Assembly (NCBI GenBank): GCA_933228895.1
Contig: OW121854.1
Span: 132,413,926 to 132,477,925, forward strand
Direction: 5' to 3'
Source of the DNA: Platycnemis pennipes
Lineage: Eukaryota; Arthropoda; Insecta; Odonata; Platycnemididae
DNA: 64,000 bases
The notes under the pieces were generated by a model. The model was not told the DNA's origin. It made no database searches and saw nothing but the letters and a program-made list of their open reading frames with translations. Shown here in pieces: positions 51,100-62,200 of the stretch. A program made the position numbers and the translations under genes. How positions within the stretch are numbered: the first letter of the stretch is position 1; every line of letters begins with the position of its first letter.

Positions 51100-52585
51100 C
51101 TAGGATTTATTGACCAATGGTCAGATCGGATTACGGAAGAGAAGATCATGTCAAACTCAACTCTCTTCCCACGATATTTTAGTTCATGGCGAAAATAATA
51201 TTCCAGTTGACGCTTTATATTTCTCGATTTCAAGAAAGATTTTCATGCGGTGTATCATCGCAAACTAATTGTGAAATTAAAATCTAATGGGTGAGAATCT
51301 AGTATTATTACATGGATAAATTATTTCCTATATGCTCGCGAGCAAAGAGTTGTTTTGGGTTGTTTGTTTGTCTCCCCGGCAATATAAGTCACTTTGAGTG
51401 TTCCACAGAGTAGTGTGATAGGTCCACTCCTGTTATTTATGTACATGAATGATGTCAATGAGGAGCAAGCTTCGTCTGTTTTCCGATGACGCAGTAGTGT
51501 ACGGGGAAATTCTAGGCCCAAATGATAAAAATGTTTAATGATGATCTACGACCAATTGAAAAATTGTGTGATACATGGCAGTTAGAATAAAGTTAATAAA
51601 AATGTGTACTAATAAATTTTCGGAAAAAGAATAGTTCTCCTCTTAGCACTTACAAAACAAGTAATATTAAGTTTACAAGCGTGGAATCCATTGCATATCT
51701 TGGTATAAGACTGACACATGATCTTCCTTGGGGTAATCACATACCTGAAACAATGGGTCAAGCTAATCGTAAACTGGGATACATCAGAAGAGTATTGGGT
51801 AAATGTGACGAACATGTGCGAGAGATGAGCCACTTTTCCCTTGTTAGGCCTCATTTGGAAAATACGATGCAATTACATGGGATCCGTATGAAATAGGCCT
51901 GAATTTGAACGTGGGCAGTGAATATCGGCAAGATTTTTAAAGTGACGGTACGATAACTATATTAGCGTATCCAGTCTATTAAATGAATTAAAGTGAGAAT
52001 CATTGTCAGATCGCAGGTTGAAATTTAGACTTAATTTCTTAAATGAATTCCAAGTAAATATTTTCAGTGACGACGTTAAAAATACATTGCGAACCCCAAC
52101 TTACAATTGTAGTTAAATAACATTGGCAATTTTCCACAAAAAATTGTATTGTGCCAAATTATTGCCAATTGTGTTATTCCACCCCTTCACGCCTGAAACG
52201 ACGCTTTTTATAGCTATGGTAGACTGGACCATTATCACAAAATTAGAGAAATTGATTGCCGAAGTGACAGATTCAAAATGTCCTTTTCTCCTCGTACAAT
52301 AAGGGATCTGAATAGCTGTAAATACATCGAATGGCATAAATACGACTGTATCTGTGGATTGGTAGTTGCATGATGGGATAAGAACTTGAAGCTAACCCGT
52401 TCTAATAGCATTTGTTTTTTCATGCTTGCCTAGTTATTCTCATCTTTTTTAAATTTGAAGATTACGAATAGAATATTATTAATAATCCTTTTTATGAATG
52501 ATATGTAATTAATGTTTTGTGTGAATTAGCCCTCTACACACACACGCCTTTATGGTGGCTGGCTGGGTATTACGTAGATGTCGGA
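51100..52585 (+). pseudogene. LINE-A copy, heavily decayed RT to 3' tail
   Basis: Similarity starts near 51,110 (LLTNGQIGLRKRRSCQTQL-like). It passes FHDILVHGENN, VPQSSVIGPLLLFMYMN-like and the FSDDAVVYG block (51,480), SIAYLGIRLTHDLPWGNHIP (51,687-51,746) and FSLVRPHLEN. It ends in a 3' UTR reaching GGTGGCTGGCTGGGTATTAC at 52,575. A segment around 52,115-52,200 interrupts it. More diverged than the other copies. Confidence 0.75.
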
Positions 52586-53274
52586 GAAACCGAGGTTCAT
52601 ATCATCTGCCTGCTATGGGATCAAGTGCCTGGAAAACATGGCGTGCCTACCTCCGAGAGCGCAAATACTTCACAGATTTCGCTTTCTTTCGAGAGCCACG
52701 CAGTAAAGGGCCCAGCCTCTTCTGCCTCGTACTTTTCACGGATCCGCCCTCGATGCATGTTTAACGATTACTCTCCATGCACAACCCCGCAACGCATTCA
52801 TCTGTTCTTCAGCGCTTCAGGGCGAAATTGGGTGATGGCATTGGTGCAATCGTTGGGGAATTCTGGTGGGGGGGGGCGAGCTTATATTTCGTGATCTGCC
52901 AACAGTGAATTGGAAGCCCAATTGATCCTCTCGTGACCGGAAGACTGCTGCTGCAGAGAGGAAATGGAAGAGCACGCTGCTGGGAGGGATTGCAATGAGG
53001 GGTGCAGCGGGGGAAAGCGAGTGCAAATGGAATTGTGCGGGCCCCCGGCAACCCAAGGGGGGGGGGGATCGATAAAGGGCCAGCGGGGGCGAATGGGGGC
53101 GGGTGGGTGCATTGGGGTGGAGGGGGGGCTGGGCCCTTAATTGCGCAGGCTGGATCGGATTCGACGGCAGTAGTATCATCCCCAGGTGGCGAGGTGTCGT
53201 AGGGCCAACGAATGGCTCACTAATACGCCCGGAGTTCTCTACGTGAAGCGCGAAACCTATTCGCACGCCTACTT
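52586..53274. other. GC/G-rich island, no gene recognised
   Basis: Begins abruptly after one LINE-A tail and ends abruptly before another in opposite orientation. 53,059-53,140 contains many runs of four or more G on the plus strand. Open frames on both strands are composition-driven. Confidence 0.5.
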
Positions 53275-53610
53275 CTACAAAATACCCCCTGCCATCCACC
53301 ATAAAGGTGTGTGGCAGGAGGTGAATTCACACCAAACCTAAATTCCGTATCTCGCATAAAAAGCATTAGTAATACTATTCTAGTTTTAACTTAACAATTA
53401 AAATAGCAAAGGAAGCATGCAAAAAAATGCTATTGGTTGGGTTAGTTTAAGTTCTTATGCAAACATGCAACTACGTATGCTATCCATTGATACACTCGTT
53501 TTTATGCTGTTAGATATATTTACAACTATTCATATCCCTAATTGTACGAGGAAAAAAGGACATTTTGAGTATGTCAGTTCGGCAATCAATTTCTCTAATT
53601 TTAATTTGGA
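53275..53610 (-). mobile_element. LINE-A 3' fragment (minus)
   Basis: Starts at its tail (CTACTTCTACAAAATACCCC, CCACCATAAAGGTGTGTGGC) and ends in the C-terminal coding region DCRTDRFKMSFFPRTIRDMN read backwards at 53,535-53,600. Confidence 0.85.
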
Positions 53611-53754
53611 ATATTATTTTCGCCAGAAACTAAAATATCGTGGGATAAGAGAGCAAGTTGAGTTTCACATCAACTGCTCTTTCGGAAGCCATGCTGAACA
53701 TTGGATAATAAATTCTGGCTAAAATAGAAGGGAACATTATTTAGGACAAATATA

Positions 53755-53866
53755 GAAGGACGTGAAAGGGAGAACACTTACGAGGGCGTGAGGGAGTTAA
53801 CACTGAACGCGGCAGAATGGAGGGCTGAAGCCAATCCTAGGATTGAAAAATACTGATGATGATGAA
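53755..53866 (+). mobile_element. LINE-B 3' terminus
   Basis: GGACGTGAAAGGGAGAAC, GAATGGAGGGCTGAAGCC, AATCCTAGGATTG and TACTGATGATGATGA. Confidence 0.7.
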
Positions 53867-53879
53867 ATAAGCCAAAAAA

Positions 53880-54458
53880 TATGAACTGGAACATATGCAC
53901 CGAAGATCGGTAAGATTTTTAAAGGGACGTTACGATAAATAAATCAGCGTTCATTATATATCGCATCGTATATCAGTCTGATATGTATATTATATATAAT
54001 ATCGTATACCAATCCATTATATGAATGGGAATCATAGTCATATCGTAGGTTGAAATTTAGACTTAATCTGTTAATAAATTCCAAGTGAATATTTTCAGTG
54101 AATGCGTTAAAAATATTTTGCGAACCCCAACAATGGAATTGGAACGGACAGATTCAAAATGTCGTTGTTTCTTCGGACAATTAGGGATATGAATTACGGT
54201 AAATATACCCAATACGAGAGTATCCGTGGAGAGCAGAGGTAGTTTCATGTTGGAATGAGGACTTTAAGCTAACCCAACTAACAGCATGATATTGCTTGCG
54301 TAATTTGCTATTTTTATGTTTATTAAAAAAAATTGAAGTTTAGACAAGTTTATTATCACTAATCTCTTTTTGTGCATGGTATGTAATGCATGTTTGGTGT
54401 GACTTCACCCCATACCTTTATGGTGGCTTGTAGATTATATTATGTAGATGTAGATGAA
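53880..54458 (+). mobile_element. LINE-A 3' fragment with AT-rich internal insert
   Basis: Reads the decayed ELEHMHRRSVRFLKGRYDK region. It is then broken by a TATATAT-rich stretch (53,945-54,005), resumes with the C-terminal coding remnants and 3' UTR, and ends TTATATTATGTAGATGTAGA. Confidence 0.75.
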
Positions 54459-54464
54459 ATGCTA

Positions 54465-55128
54465 TGAGGAGAACTATTCTCTTGTAGCAGAGACAGAGAG
54501 GGATCTGAATAAGATGCTGATAACCATGGAAAGGACAATGGCCAGATATCATCTGAAGATAAATAAGAAGAAGACTAAGATATTGGTGTGCAGCAAGAAA
54601 GAAGAGGCCAAAACCAACGCTAAACTAGGAAAACAAACGCTGGAAGAGGTGAAAGAGTTCTGTTACCTTGGAAGCGGGGTAAACAACGGTGGACGAAGCA
54701 AGAAAGAAATAGTCAGCAGAATAACCCAGGCAAAGAGGGCATTCTATCAAAAGAAGAATCTCCTTACCGCTGGAAAATCCAGCGTAGAAGTAAGGAAACT
54801 GTCCATGAGAACATACATCTGGAGCATGTTTCTTTAGGGCAGTGAGGCATGGACAATGACAGCGGCGGAGAAGAAAAGGGTGGAATCATTCGAAATGTGG
54901 TACTACTTAAGAATGATGAAGATTAAACGGATCGACCGAGTAAGTAACGAGGAAGTTCTAAGAAGAGTGGGAGAAAAGAGAAGTCTGCTGAAAACAGGAA
55001 CAGGTCGTAAAGGACGTGAAAGAGAAGAATTACGCAAATACGAAGAGGTTAGCCGATGTAAGAACTCAGTGGAGAGCTGCGTCATACCAATCTGAGGATT
55101 GATGACTTGATGATGATGATGATGATAA
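54465..55128 (+). pseudogene. LINE-B third copy, near-duplicate of the 39-kb copy
   Basis: From LVAETERDLNKMLITMERTM to TYIWSMFL and a TAG stop, it differs at only a few residues from 39,300-39,655. It then reads KKRVESFEMWYYLRMM and [11 protein letters not shown], has an internal deletion at about 54,994, and continues to the 3' tail with (TGATGA)n at 55,108-55,127. Confidence 0.85.
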
Positions 55129-55144
55129 TTTGATTGCAATTGAA

Positions 55145-56187
55145 ACGTGTCGCTTCTGCGTACCTCCGTCACTTGAGTCTTTGAGATGCGGTGTAGAAAC
55201 TTAGAAAGCAATCCTGAAGCTTTTTGGTCATATCTGAGAGAGCTTCAGGGAAATTGGTCCACAGTGCACATACTTTAAAGCGATAAAGGAATTAGAGTCA
55301 CCAGCACTGTAGAAAAAGCCAATACTTTAAACACCTTCTTCCAAAGCGTATTCAACTAATCGTCACACAACGAAGTGGAGCCACCGCCGAACACTTTCAG
55401 TAAACAAATACCCGAAAAAAATTTCATGTCGCGGAATAGAGAAGCAGTTAAAAAAACATTAGTAAAAACAAATCACCAGGTCCCGATCAAATTCCATTCA
55501 GAGTAGGTATATAAAACATTAGCTTCTGAAATAGCCCCATATCTAGAAATAATATTCAACAAAACACTAAAGAACCACACAGTAGCCAAGGATTGGAAAG
55601 TAGCTAACATTACACCTATATTTAAAAGCGGTGATAGGGAAGAACCTAGTAAATACAGACCCATCCCACTCACGTCAATCTCTTGTAAGATATTTGGGCA
55701 CTTTGTAGTCATGGGGCATTTGGATAGTCAGGGATTACTCATAAGCAGCCAACATGGGTTCCAGAAAGGGAGATCTTGCGGGACACAATTAGCTTTATTC
55801 GTACACGATATTTTAGTCCACGGCGAAAGCAGTACTGAAGTTGATGTGATATTTTTAGATTTTAAAAAGGTTTTCGATAAAGTTCCTCATGATAAATTAA
55901 TCTTGAAGTTAGAGAGTTTTGGTATAAATAAAGACGTTGTGTGTTGGGTAAGAGAATTCTTAAGTGGACGAGAGCAGAGGGTTGTCATAGATGGTATCAT
56001 GTCGGACACAATCAAAGTCACATCGGGAGTTCCACAGGGTAGTGTTGTAGGTCCGCTTTTATTTCTTTTATGCATAAACGATTTGGGTACCGTAGTTAAT
56101 AGTGAGCTTAGATTTTTTGCAGACAATACCATAGTGTACAGGGGTATATCAAAAGACGAAGACAGGAAATCGCTTAGCAAGGATTTA
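55145..56187 (+). pseudogene. LINE-A RT, first half, cut by a Harbinger insertion
   Basis: Starts upstream of the RT (NPEAFWSYLRELQGNWSTV, then a KSPGPDQIP-like block across a frame change). The frame from 55,711 has MGHLDSQGLLISSQHGFQKG, VDVIFLDFKKVFDKVPHDKL (motif A), VTSGVPQGSVVGPLLF and LRFFADNTIVY. The catalytic FADD reads FADN here, so the second Asp is lost. It ends at GGATTTA (56,187), exactly where the reference copy continues GATGCAATTC. Confidence 0.85.
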
Positions 56188-56575
56188 AGCGATGCTAGAC
56201 GCCTGTTCTCGCAGCACTACGCGCGCGCTCTCACACCAGCAGCTAAGCATACCGAGCTATGTGGCAAGATGGCGGAATGTTTACGTTTTCTGTATGACAG
56301 CGAAGATGAAGAAATTCTTCTTTTGACGTTGGCTATGAGAAAGAAGAAGAAGTGGGTGCACAATATTAATTTAAACAGGGGGACTCACGGAGGATATCAC
56401 CATTTGATTAGAGAAATTTCTCTTGACGACGATAAGTTTCTTCAGTACTTTCGCTTGAACATCGAGCAATTTGAAGAAGTTCTGGATTTAATTAAGGATG
56501 ATATTTAAAAAATGGACACCAATTACAGAAAATCATTATCACCACGTGAAAGATTGGCAAATTCTTTAAGGTAAG
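56188..56575 (+). pseudogene. HARBI1-like transposase, first exon (second Harbinger)
   Basis: After the LINE-A break, ATG at 56,269 opens MAECLRFLYDSEDEEILLLT, KKKKWVHNINLNRGTHGGYH and LDDDKFLQYFRLNIEQFEEV, then a stop at 56,506, then MDTNYRKSLSPRERLANSLR ending at 56,570 before GTAAGT. This is the N-terminal half of insect HARBI1-like transposases ('WWVHPINR.R...GEFH.L...L..D...F..YFRM....F..LL'). The GTAAGT looks like an authentic splice donor. TTA at 56,185-56,187 fits a PIF/Harbinger target site and AGCGATGCTAGACGCC would be the left end. The rest of the transposase was not found. Confidence 0.8.
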
Positions 56576-58530
56576 TTTAGCTAGAAATGACCTAAAACAT
56601 CACAATTAATTGTTCGAACTTCGAATGTAACAAATGAATTTTCTAACTCTTTACTCTACTGCTTAAATCCAGGAAGCGTTAGTCTCCAGACAGACAGTCC
56701 ATCTCTCTGTGTAAATTCAGCCTCACATCCCTTTAACCTCTGCACTCACTTCACGGCTATGTGGATGCGAAAAGTTGTCCGTGACTCCCTAGTTGCCTAT
56801 TGGCTGGAAAATGACATTAGCAAAGTTCCAGACCATTTTAAAAGCGTTCTCTCGTGGCTCGTTAATGTTGAAGTTTCGAAAAACGAGGATGTTGAGAATA
56901 ATATCGCAGTTTTTCCTCCAAAAAGAAAAAAATATTTATGTTATAAATTGATTTCATATGAAATGTTCTTACCTCGAATCTTGACTCGCACCATTTCTTT
57001 GCTAGAACTTGCATCTTTCGTGATATTTGGCACACCTCTGTTGTCTGGTCGCATCCTGGAATGTGACTTCCTGTTCAAAGGCCTAAATACATGCAGTATT
57101 GAATTACCTATACCTGCTTTACAGGTTTTTCCTTTGTAATTTTCCTTCGGTACATTAAGAAGTGTTTAGTTGGAGGTGTATTCAAAAGTAAATAATGCAT
57201 ATAGAAAATTGAGGCAAAAAGTAGAAAGGAAGGCTTAAAAATCAGAACAATTAGGGTCCAAATGCATTTTATTCGAAGATATGATTATTATATACAGATT
57301 TCAGATTAAGATGACGTTTGCAAAATTTATCGAGTGCTTGGCTAATGAAGAGGGCCGGTAAATTTCTTTCTACATTCTGATACAATGTGTAAAACAGAAA
57401 TTGGCGTTTGTCCTTTGTTTGTCGACGAGCAGGAATTGAAATCGTGGATTAATTTTCTCACCTTTCTGGGTCATCATTAAGAACCTTAAAACATTTTTTT
57501 TCGATCTTAAATAGGTATTGCTGATTTCCACACCGAACAAAAGGATCAGTTTGCAGATATTTTGCATCGATTTCAAATCTCTTGGAAAATTCAGAGCTCA
57601 AGGAAAAACAAAAATCATTTTTTTCCATCAGATGATCGACTTTTTGGAGTGTTGCTCTTACATCCTTATCATCACAACCATCTTCATCGTATCTTCTTCT
57701 TGAGACGCTAATTTTCTAGCCAATCTTAATTTAATATTTTGCCCTGATGTACCGTCGGAAAATGAAAACTCGACTTTCTCTAGGTTGGGATACCACAGAG
57801 GGTTTGTCATTTAATAAGTCTGCTACATCTTTGTCAATTTTTCTGCATTCAAGAAACTATTTTAATGATGGCAGGCCTTGTTTTGGGGCATTGAACGACA
57901 CTTTACATGACGCCGGTTGTAAATAAATGGATTCCCTCTTGGTCCTCCGTTTATGAGAATTGGAAAGGTAAATATCGAGAGAAAAAATGGCCTTTTGATG
58001 GACTACTTAGAAATAATAACTTAGAAATACTTCATGTCTAAAAATTTCGCTTCGATTCCAGTCTTGTACTTCTTGTTTAGCGTAGACTACCCGATCCGGA
58101 ATTTCTTAAAATCCCAATAGCCAGTGGTCGTGCCGATTTTACAATTAAAAGCTGCTTTTCGAATAACTTCTTAGATATGGTGGTGACAAGGTCAATCCAG
58201 AAGATTTTTCTCTATAAAAGCAATAAAGATTCAGCAATAATATCTTGAGTGGTCCAATTCTCATGTCTGGCCTCTGTGCAGTGTGCAAAATTGTCTTCCT
58301 TCTTGAATGGGCTTCTCCTCCTCTGAAAAGCTGCTTCGTAAGGATTCTAGTACAATACCTTCTAGAAATAAAATATTGAATTTCTAGTTGATTCCAAACT
58401 ATTTTCCTATGTCGTGCATAATAACACGAAAATAAGATGCGAGTAAACGAGAGTAAAACTAGAACTCCCCGCCAGCATTTGTTGTCAGCCGTGATTCGCT
58501 TTCCTCTTCGTCGTCACGCCAACGCCTCCT
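56576..58530. other. AT-rich sequence after the HARBI1 exon, unassigned
   Basis: It may contain the rest of the second Harbinger. The plus frame 56,759-57,139 (126 codons) and minus frame 57,370-57,576 are not recognised. The latter lies where a MADF-like partner gene could be expected, but no conserved pattern was secure. Confidence 0.35.
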
Positions 58531-58778
58531 GGGGGGTTATTACGTAAGCGTTCGAACCGTACCTTCGTCTTCGAATTCGGCAGCCTGAGTCGAAAATACG
58601 TCACACCCGAAGATAGATACAAGGAGAGCAACTACGTAAGCAATTCCTCCCGAACTTCGTCTCGAATTTCGACTCGAACTTCGGGTTGCCCAGCCGAATG
58701 GGTCAGAGGCTTCGATTTGCTACTTTCGAATTCGCTTCGGGAGTTTTGCCCGGCATCCTAAATCCTTGATTTCTGTGG

Positions 58779-58932
58779 CCCGTATTCATAGTCCTTGTCT
58801 CAAGATTTGCTTGAGATCCATTTGAGGATTTGTGCGATTCCGTATTCATAGTCACTATCTCAAGATCGCCTTGAGATCGCGTTGAACCGCCAAGACAAAC
58901 GATGGGGCAGTCTCTTATGCCGATCTCAAGAC
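58779..58932 (+). repeat. Transposon end with internal repeats, cut by LINE-A
   Basis: GGCCCGTATTCATAGTCCTTG then CTCAAGATTTGCTTGAGATC, repeated as CCGTATTCATAGTC and CTCAAGATCGCCTTGAGATC about 62 bp later. It looks like the terminal and subterminal part of another DNA transposon nested here. The other end was not found. Confidence 0.5.
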
Positions 58933-59645
58933 CAACTTCTACATCTACATCTACATAATACCCTGCAAGCCACCACAAGGGTGTGTGGCAGGGGGTGATT
59001 GCTCACCAAACATGCACTACATATCATGCATAAAAAAGGAATAGTATTAATATAGTAGTCAGAACTACACTATTTAAAAAAGATAGAAATTGCAAAGCAA
59101 ACATGCAAAAACATTCTGTTAGTAGGGTTAGCTTTAAGTACTCATACCAACATGCAGCTACCAATGCTATTCATTGCTACTCTCCGATAGGACATATTTA
59201 CCATTATTCGTATTTCTTATTGTGCGAGGGAAAAAGGACATTTTGAATCGGTCAGTTCGGCAATCAATTTCTCTAACTTTATGATTATGGTCCAGTCTGC
59301 CATAGTAAGTTGGGGTTCGTAAAATATTTTTAACATCATCACTGAAAATATTGCCTTGGAATTTGTGGAAGAGATTAACAATAAGTCTAAATTTCAACCT
59401 GCGATCTGACAATGATTCCCATTTCAATTCATTTAATAGACTGGTTACGCTAATATAATTATCGTATCGTCCCTTTACAAATCTTGCCGATCTTCGCTGC
59501 ACACGTTCAAGTTCATTACTTAGACCGATTTCGTAGGGATCCCATACACTGGCAGCATATTCCAAATGAGGTCTAACAAGGGAAAAGTAGCTGATTTCTC
59601 GTACATGATCGTCACATTTACCCAATACTCTTTTAATGAAACCCA
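58933..59645 (-). mobile_element. LINE-A 3' fragment (minus)
   Basis: The tail (TTCTACATCTACATCTACAT) is at 58,936. The open minus frame 59,167-59,691 encodes FIKRVLGKCDDHVREISYFS, LVRPHLEYAASVWDPYEIGL, SNELERVQRRSARFVKGRYD, NELKWESLSDRRLKFRL and DCRTDRFKMSFFPRTIRNTN with no stop. It is a relatively young 5'-truncated copy. Confidence 0.88.
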
Positions 59646-60286
59646 GTAACTTTTGGAATAACTTGCACCAATATGGCTGATGGCGTAACACCGAATATCA
59701 TTTTTAGATTCATTTATATTTGACACGCATCGATGTTTTGAAGTTATTTTAAATTATTTGTTGTAAACAAAAACGGCAAACCAAATTTTAATTACTTTTA
59801 CGGGTGAATACGATTGTTGTTATTTGTTTGGGATACCGCTTGAAAACACATTGGGTGAAAGAACGCTCGAGCGCTAATGTGATTATTCTTTGCTATTATT
59901 GACTTGTTTTTCTACATTCAGGCGTTTGCTGATATTATTTACATTATTTGATGACGATTTCTCTTGCTAAGTACGGTATGGTGCTTTCCCAGCGATCCCG
60001 GTGCGCATAAAATGCACAAAGTTTTCACGGGTGCTCCACCGGGTCAAGACCTTCATTCTCTCGTGTTGTGGATATATCTTTTGGAATACGCTCTTGATCT
60101 TGGCTTCGCTTGACACAGGTAAGAAATTGTTCTGCTGGATCGTATAAAGTTACAATTTTTACCAATGCACCCTGGCATTGGATGACGATTACGATCAGCT
60201 TCATATTTGTTACTCTCCTGTTTTCTTATATTTTCTGACTCGGACATCCTCGAATTTGATTCTTGGTGAAGTGATTTTGATTTAAG

Positions 60287-60680
60287 ATGGGTAATGGTCG
60301 GTGTTTTGTACCATGGTTTAGGAAATTGATGGACTTTTTGGACGAAGGTGAAGAGAGAGTACCGAAGCGATATATTAGGGACAATGAGAACCCCATGGAA
60401 TATTATTCGGACAAGGAATTTTACAGACGACGCCTATTTTCTGAAGACACCGTTAGAAATGGTAATTATCCCATTGTGGACATCGAAGAGGGCCAGTGAA
60501 ACAGGGGTCTTCCAGTTCCAGAAATGCTGCAACTGCTAGTTGCTCTAAGATTTTATACAACATGAGACTTTCTGTAGGTGTGTATCAATATATTTATGCT
60601 GCCTGTTTCACATTATATATTAGCGCTATTCTGATGCCAATATTGGTAATTTTTCCAATTCTAAAGGTTTTGTTTTCATA
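60287..60680 (+). pseudogene. HARBI1-like transposase, N-terminal exon
   Basis: The frame from 60,287 gives MDFLDEGEERVPKRYIRDNE, NPMEYYSDKEFYRRRLFSED and TVRNGNYPIVDIEEGQ. After a frameshift NRGLPVPEMLQLLVALRFYT (60,502-60,561) follows, then a stop. These are the first blocks of PIF/HARBI1 transposases ('R..RDRENPFE.Y.D..F..RYRF.K..V', 'NRG.P.P..LQLL.ALRFYATG'). Confidence 0.82.
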
Positions 60681-61498
60681 GTCAATGCACGGAATGAATA
60701 ATATGATTGCATGCAACATACACAGCCAATATCAATATCACAAATGGAAGTAATGGCATCGGAAATGAGTCAGCATTCATAAATTATGCAAAAAGTGCAG
60801 TAGAAAGATAGTTATTAACGAGTGATTGACGAAACTTGGCATTATATGAATTTACTACTTATGACAGGTGAAATAAATGTAAATACCTGCAATTAAATTC
60901 TATTAACTAATAGAAAGTGAATTTATTGAGTGCAATACTGTGGCAATACTTTGTTCGTGAAACAGGAAAACTTTATGCTGCATTATTTTTGCTTGTTTCT
61001 CCTGCCAGTGGTAGTAAGTTCACAGTATTTCCAAATATTCACAACTACCCTGCATTAATAGTATAATGAGAGAACACTACCGTTATTTAATATGTTTGTG
61101 TAATTAGTAATTCACAAATTATGTGGGATTTGCACATTGGCTAGTGTCAAAACAGGTTTAAATATTAGTAAGCTATGGAAATTAGAAATAATGGCAAAAA
61201 AATCAAATAGAACCTATTATAGCTCTTCATTATTTTATTATAAATTATAGTTTAATTATTTGGATAGGCACCGATAAAAATGTGTCAATTCTCTAGTAAC
61301 TACCATATGAAGATAAAGTGAAATGTCTCACCACATACTTCTTATCATTCTTTAGTTACTATGTGGCTAACTTTCTTGAGTGTTAGGAAAAATAAACAGA
61401 GTGCAGCACAAATGCATGTGGTATTCCACTATGTAAAAGTAGTTTTAATTCTCGAACGACAACAACGCTCTTTGATGACAAAAAACATGTTTTTCCAG

Positions 61499-61788
61499 GT
61501 GCAATTTAGCCAACAGAAGGACAAGGAATATCATTGAAATGGAGTTCTGAAACAAAAGTTCGTGTCTTCGAAGATAACTTGTAACAAAAATGAGGACAAC
61601 AAAATTTTGTTGCTTGTACTGTATTTGTAATTGTACTGCACAATATTGGGGCACACTATCAAGATCTATCAACTGTAATGGATGACGAATCAAACCCAGT
61701 ACCTGTGCCCGAGGATACAGTCCAAAAACCACGAGCCATAACCCATCTAAAATCAAAATCATCATGTGGAAATGTTGTTAGGCAGTAG
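61499..61788 (+). pseudogene. HARBI1-like transposase, C-terminal exon
   Basis: Begins right after a good acceptor (GTTTTTCCAG ending at 61,498) with CNLANRRTRNIIEMEF. A stop and frame change follow, then VFVIVLHNIGAHYQDLSTVM, DDESNPVPVPEDTVQKPRAI, ending VVRQ and TAG at 61,786. 'RTRN.IE..FG' and 'ACAVLHNI' are family anchors. The middle of the protein, with the catalytic Asp residues, is not recognisable between 60,700 and 61,490. Confidence 0.78.
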
Positions 61789-61934
61789 TTTATTCAAATG
61801 CATTTTTCATTATAGGGTTGTGAATGAGGCAATTTTTACAGTAGTTAGTAAAACTACGTTGTTTCAATTTAATAAATTATTATCTCTGAAAATTGTTACA
61901 TTTTAAGTTAAGTTGCTTTTGTGACATTGCAATT

Positions 61935-62200
61935 TGAAGCCTATTGAGTTCCCCATTTCTCCTCTCATCAGCCTCAAATGCCACTCTCTTTTTCCTTCCT
62001 CCTCCTCAAGTAGTCTCATCTTCTCCTAGCCAACTCCACCACATATTTATGCTCGTTGGTTACTCAGCTTCCTAGGTAGCAGAACTCTTTCACCTCTATC
62101 AGTTTTTGCTTCCCTAGTTTAATGTGGGTTTTGGCCTCTTCTCTCTTGCTGCACACCGATATCATAGTTTTATTCTTATTGATATTCAGATGATATCAGC
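61935..62200 (-). mobile_element. LINE-B fragment (minus)
   Basis: Minus strand reads NKNKTMISVCSKREEAKTHI, KLGKQKLIEVKEFCYLGS and a stop, i.e. the segment after RT motif C of LINE-B. No 3' end is present. Confidence 0.8.

Noticed and set aside
52817..53302. 161-codon minus-strand frame in the G-rich island
   Set aside because: Pro-rich translation of C-runs. Frames are open on the opposite strand as well and no domain is visible.
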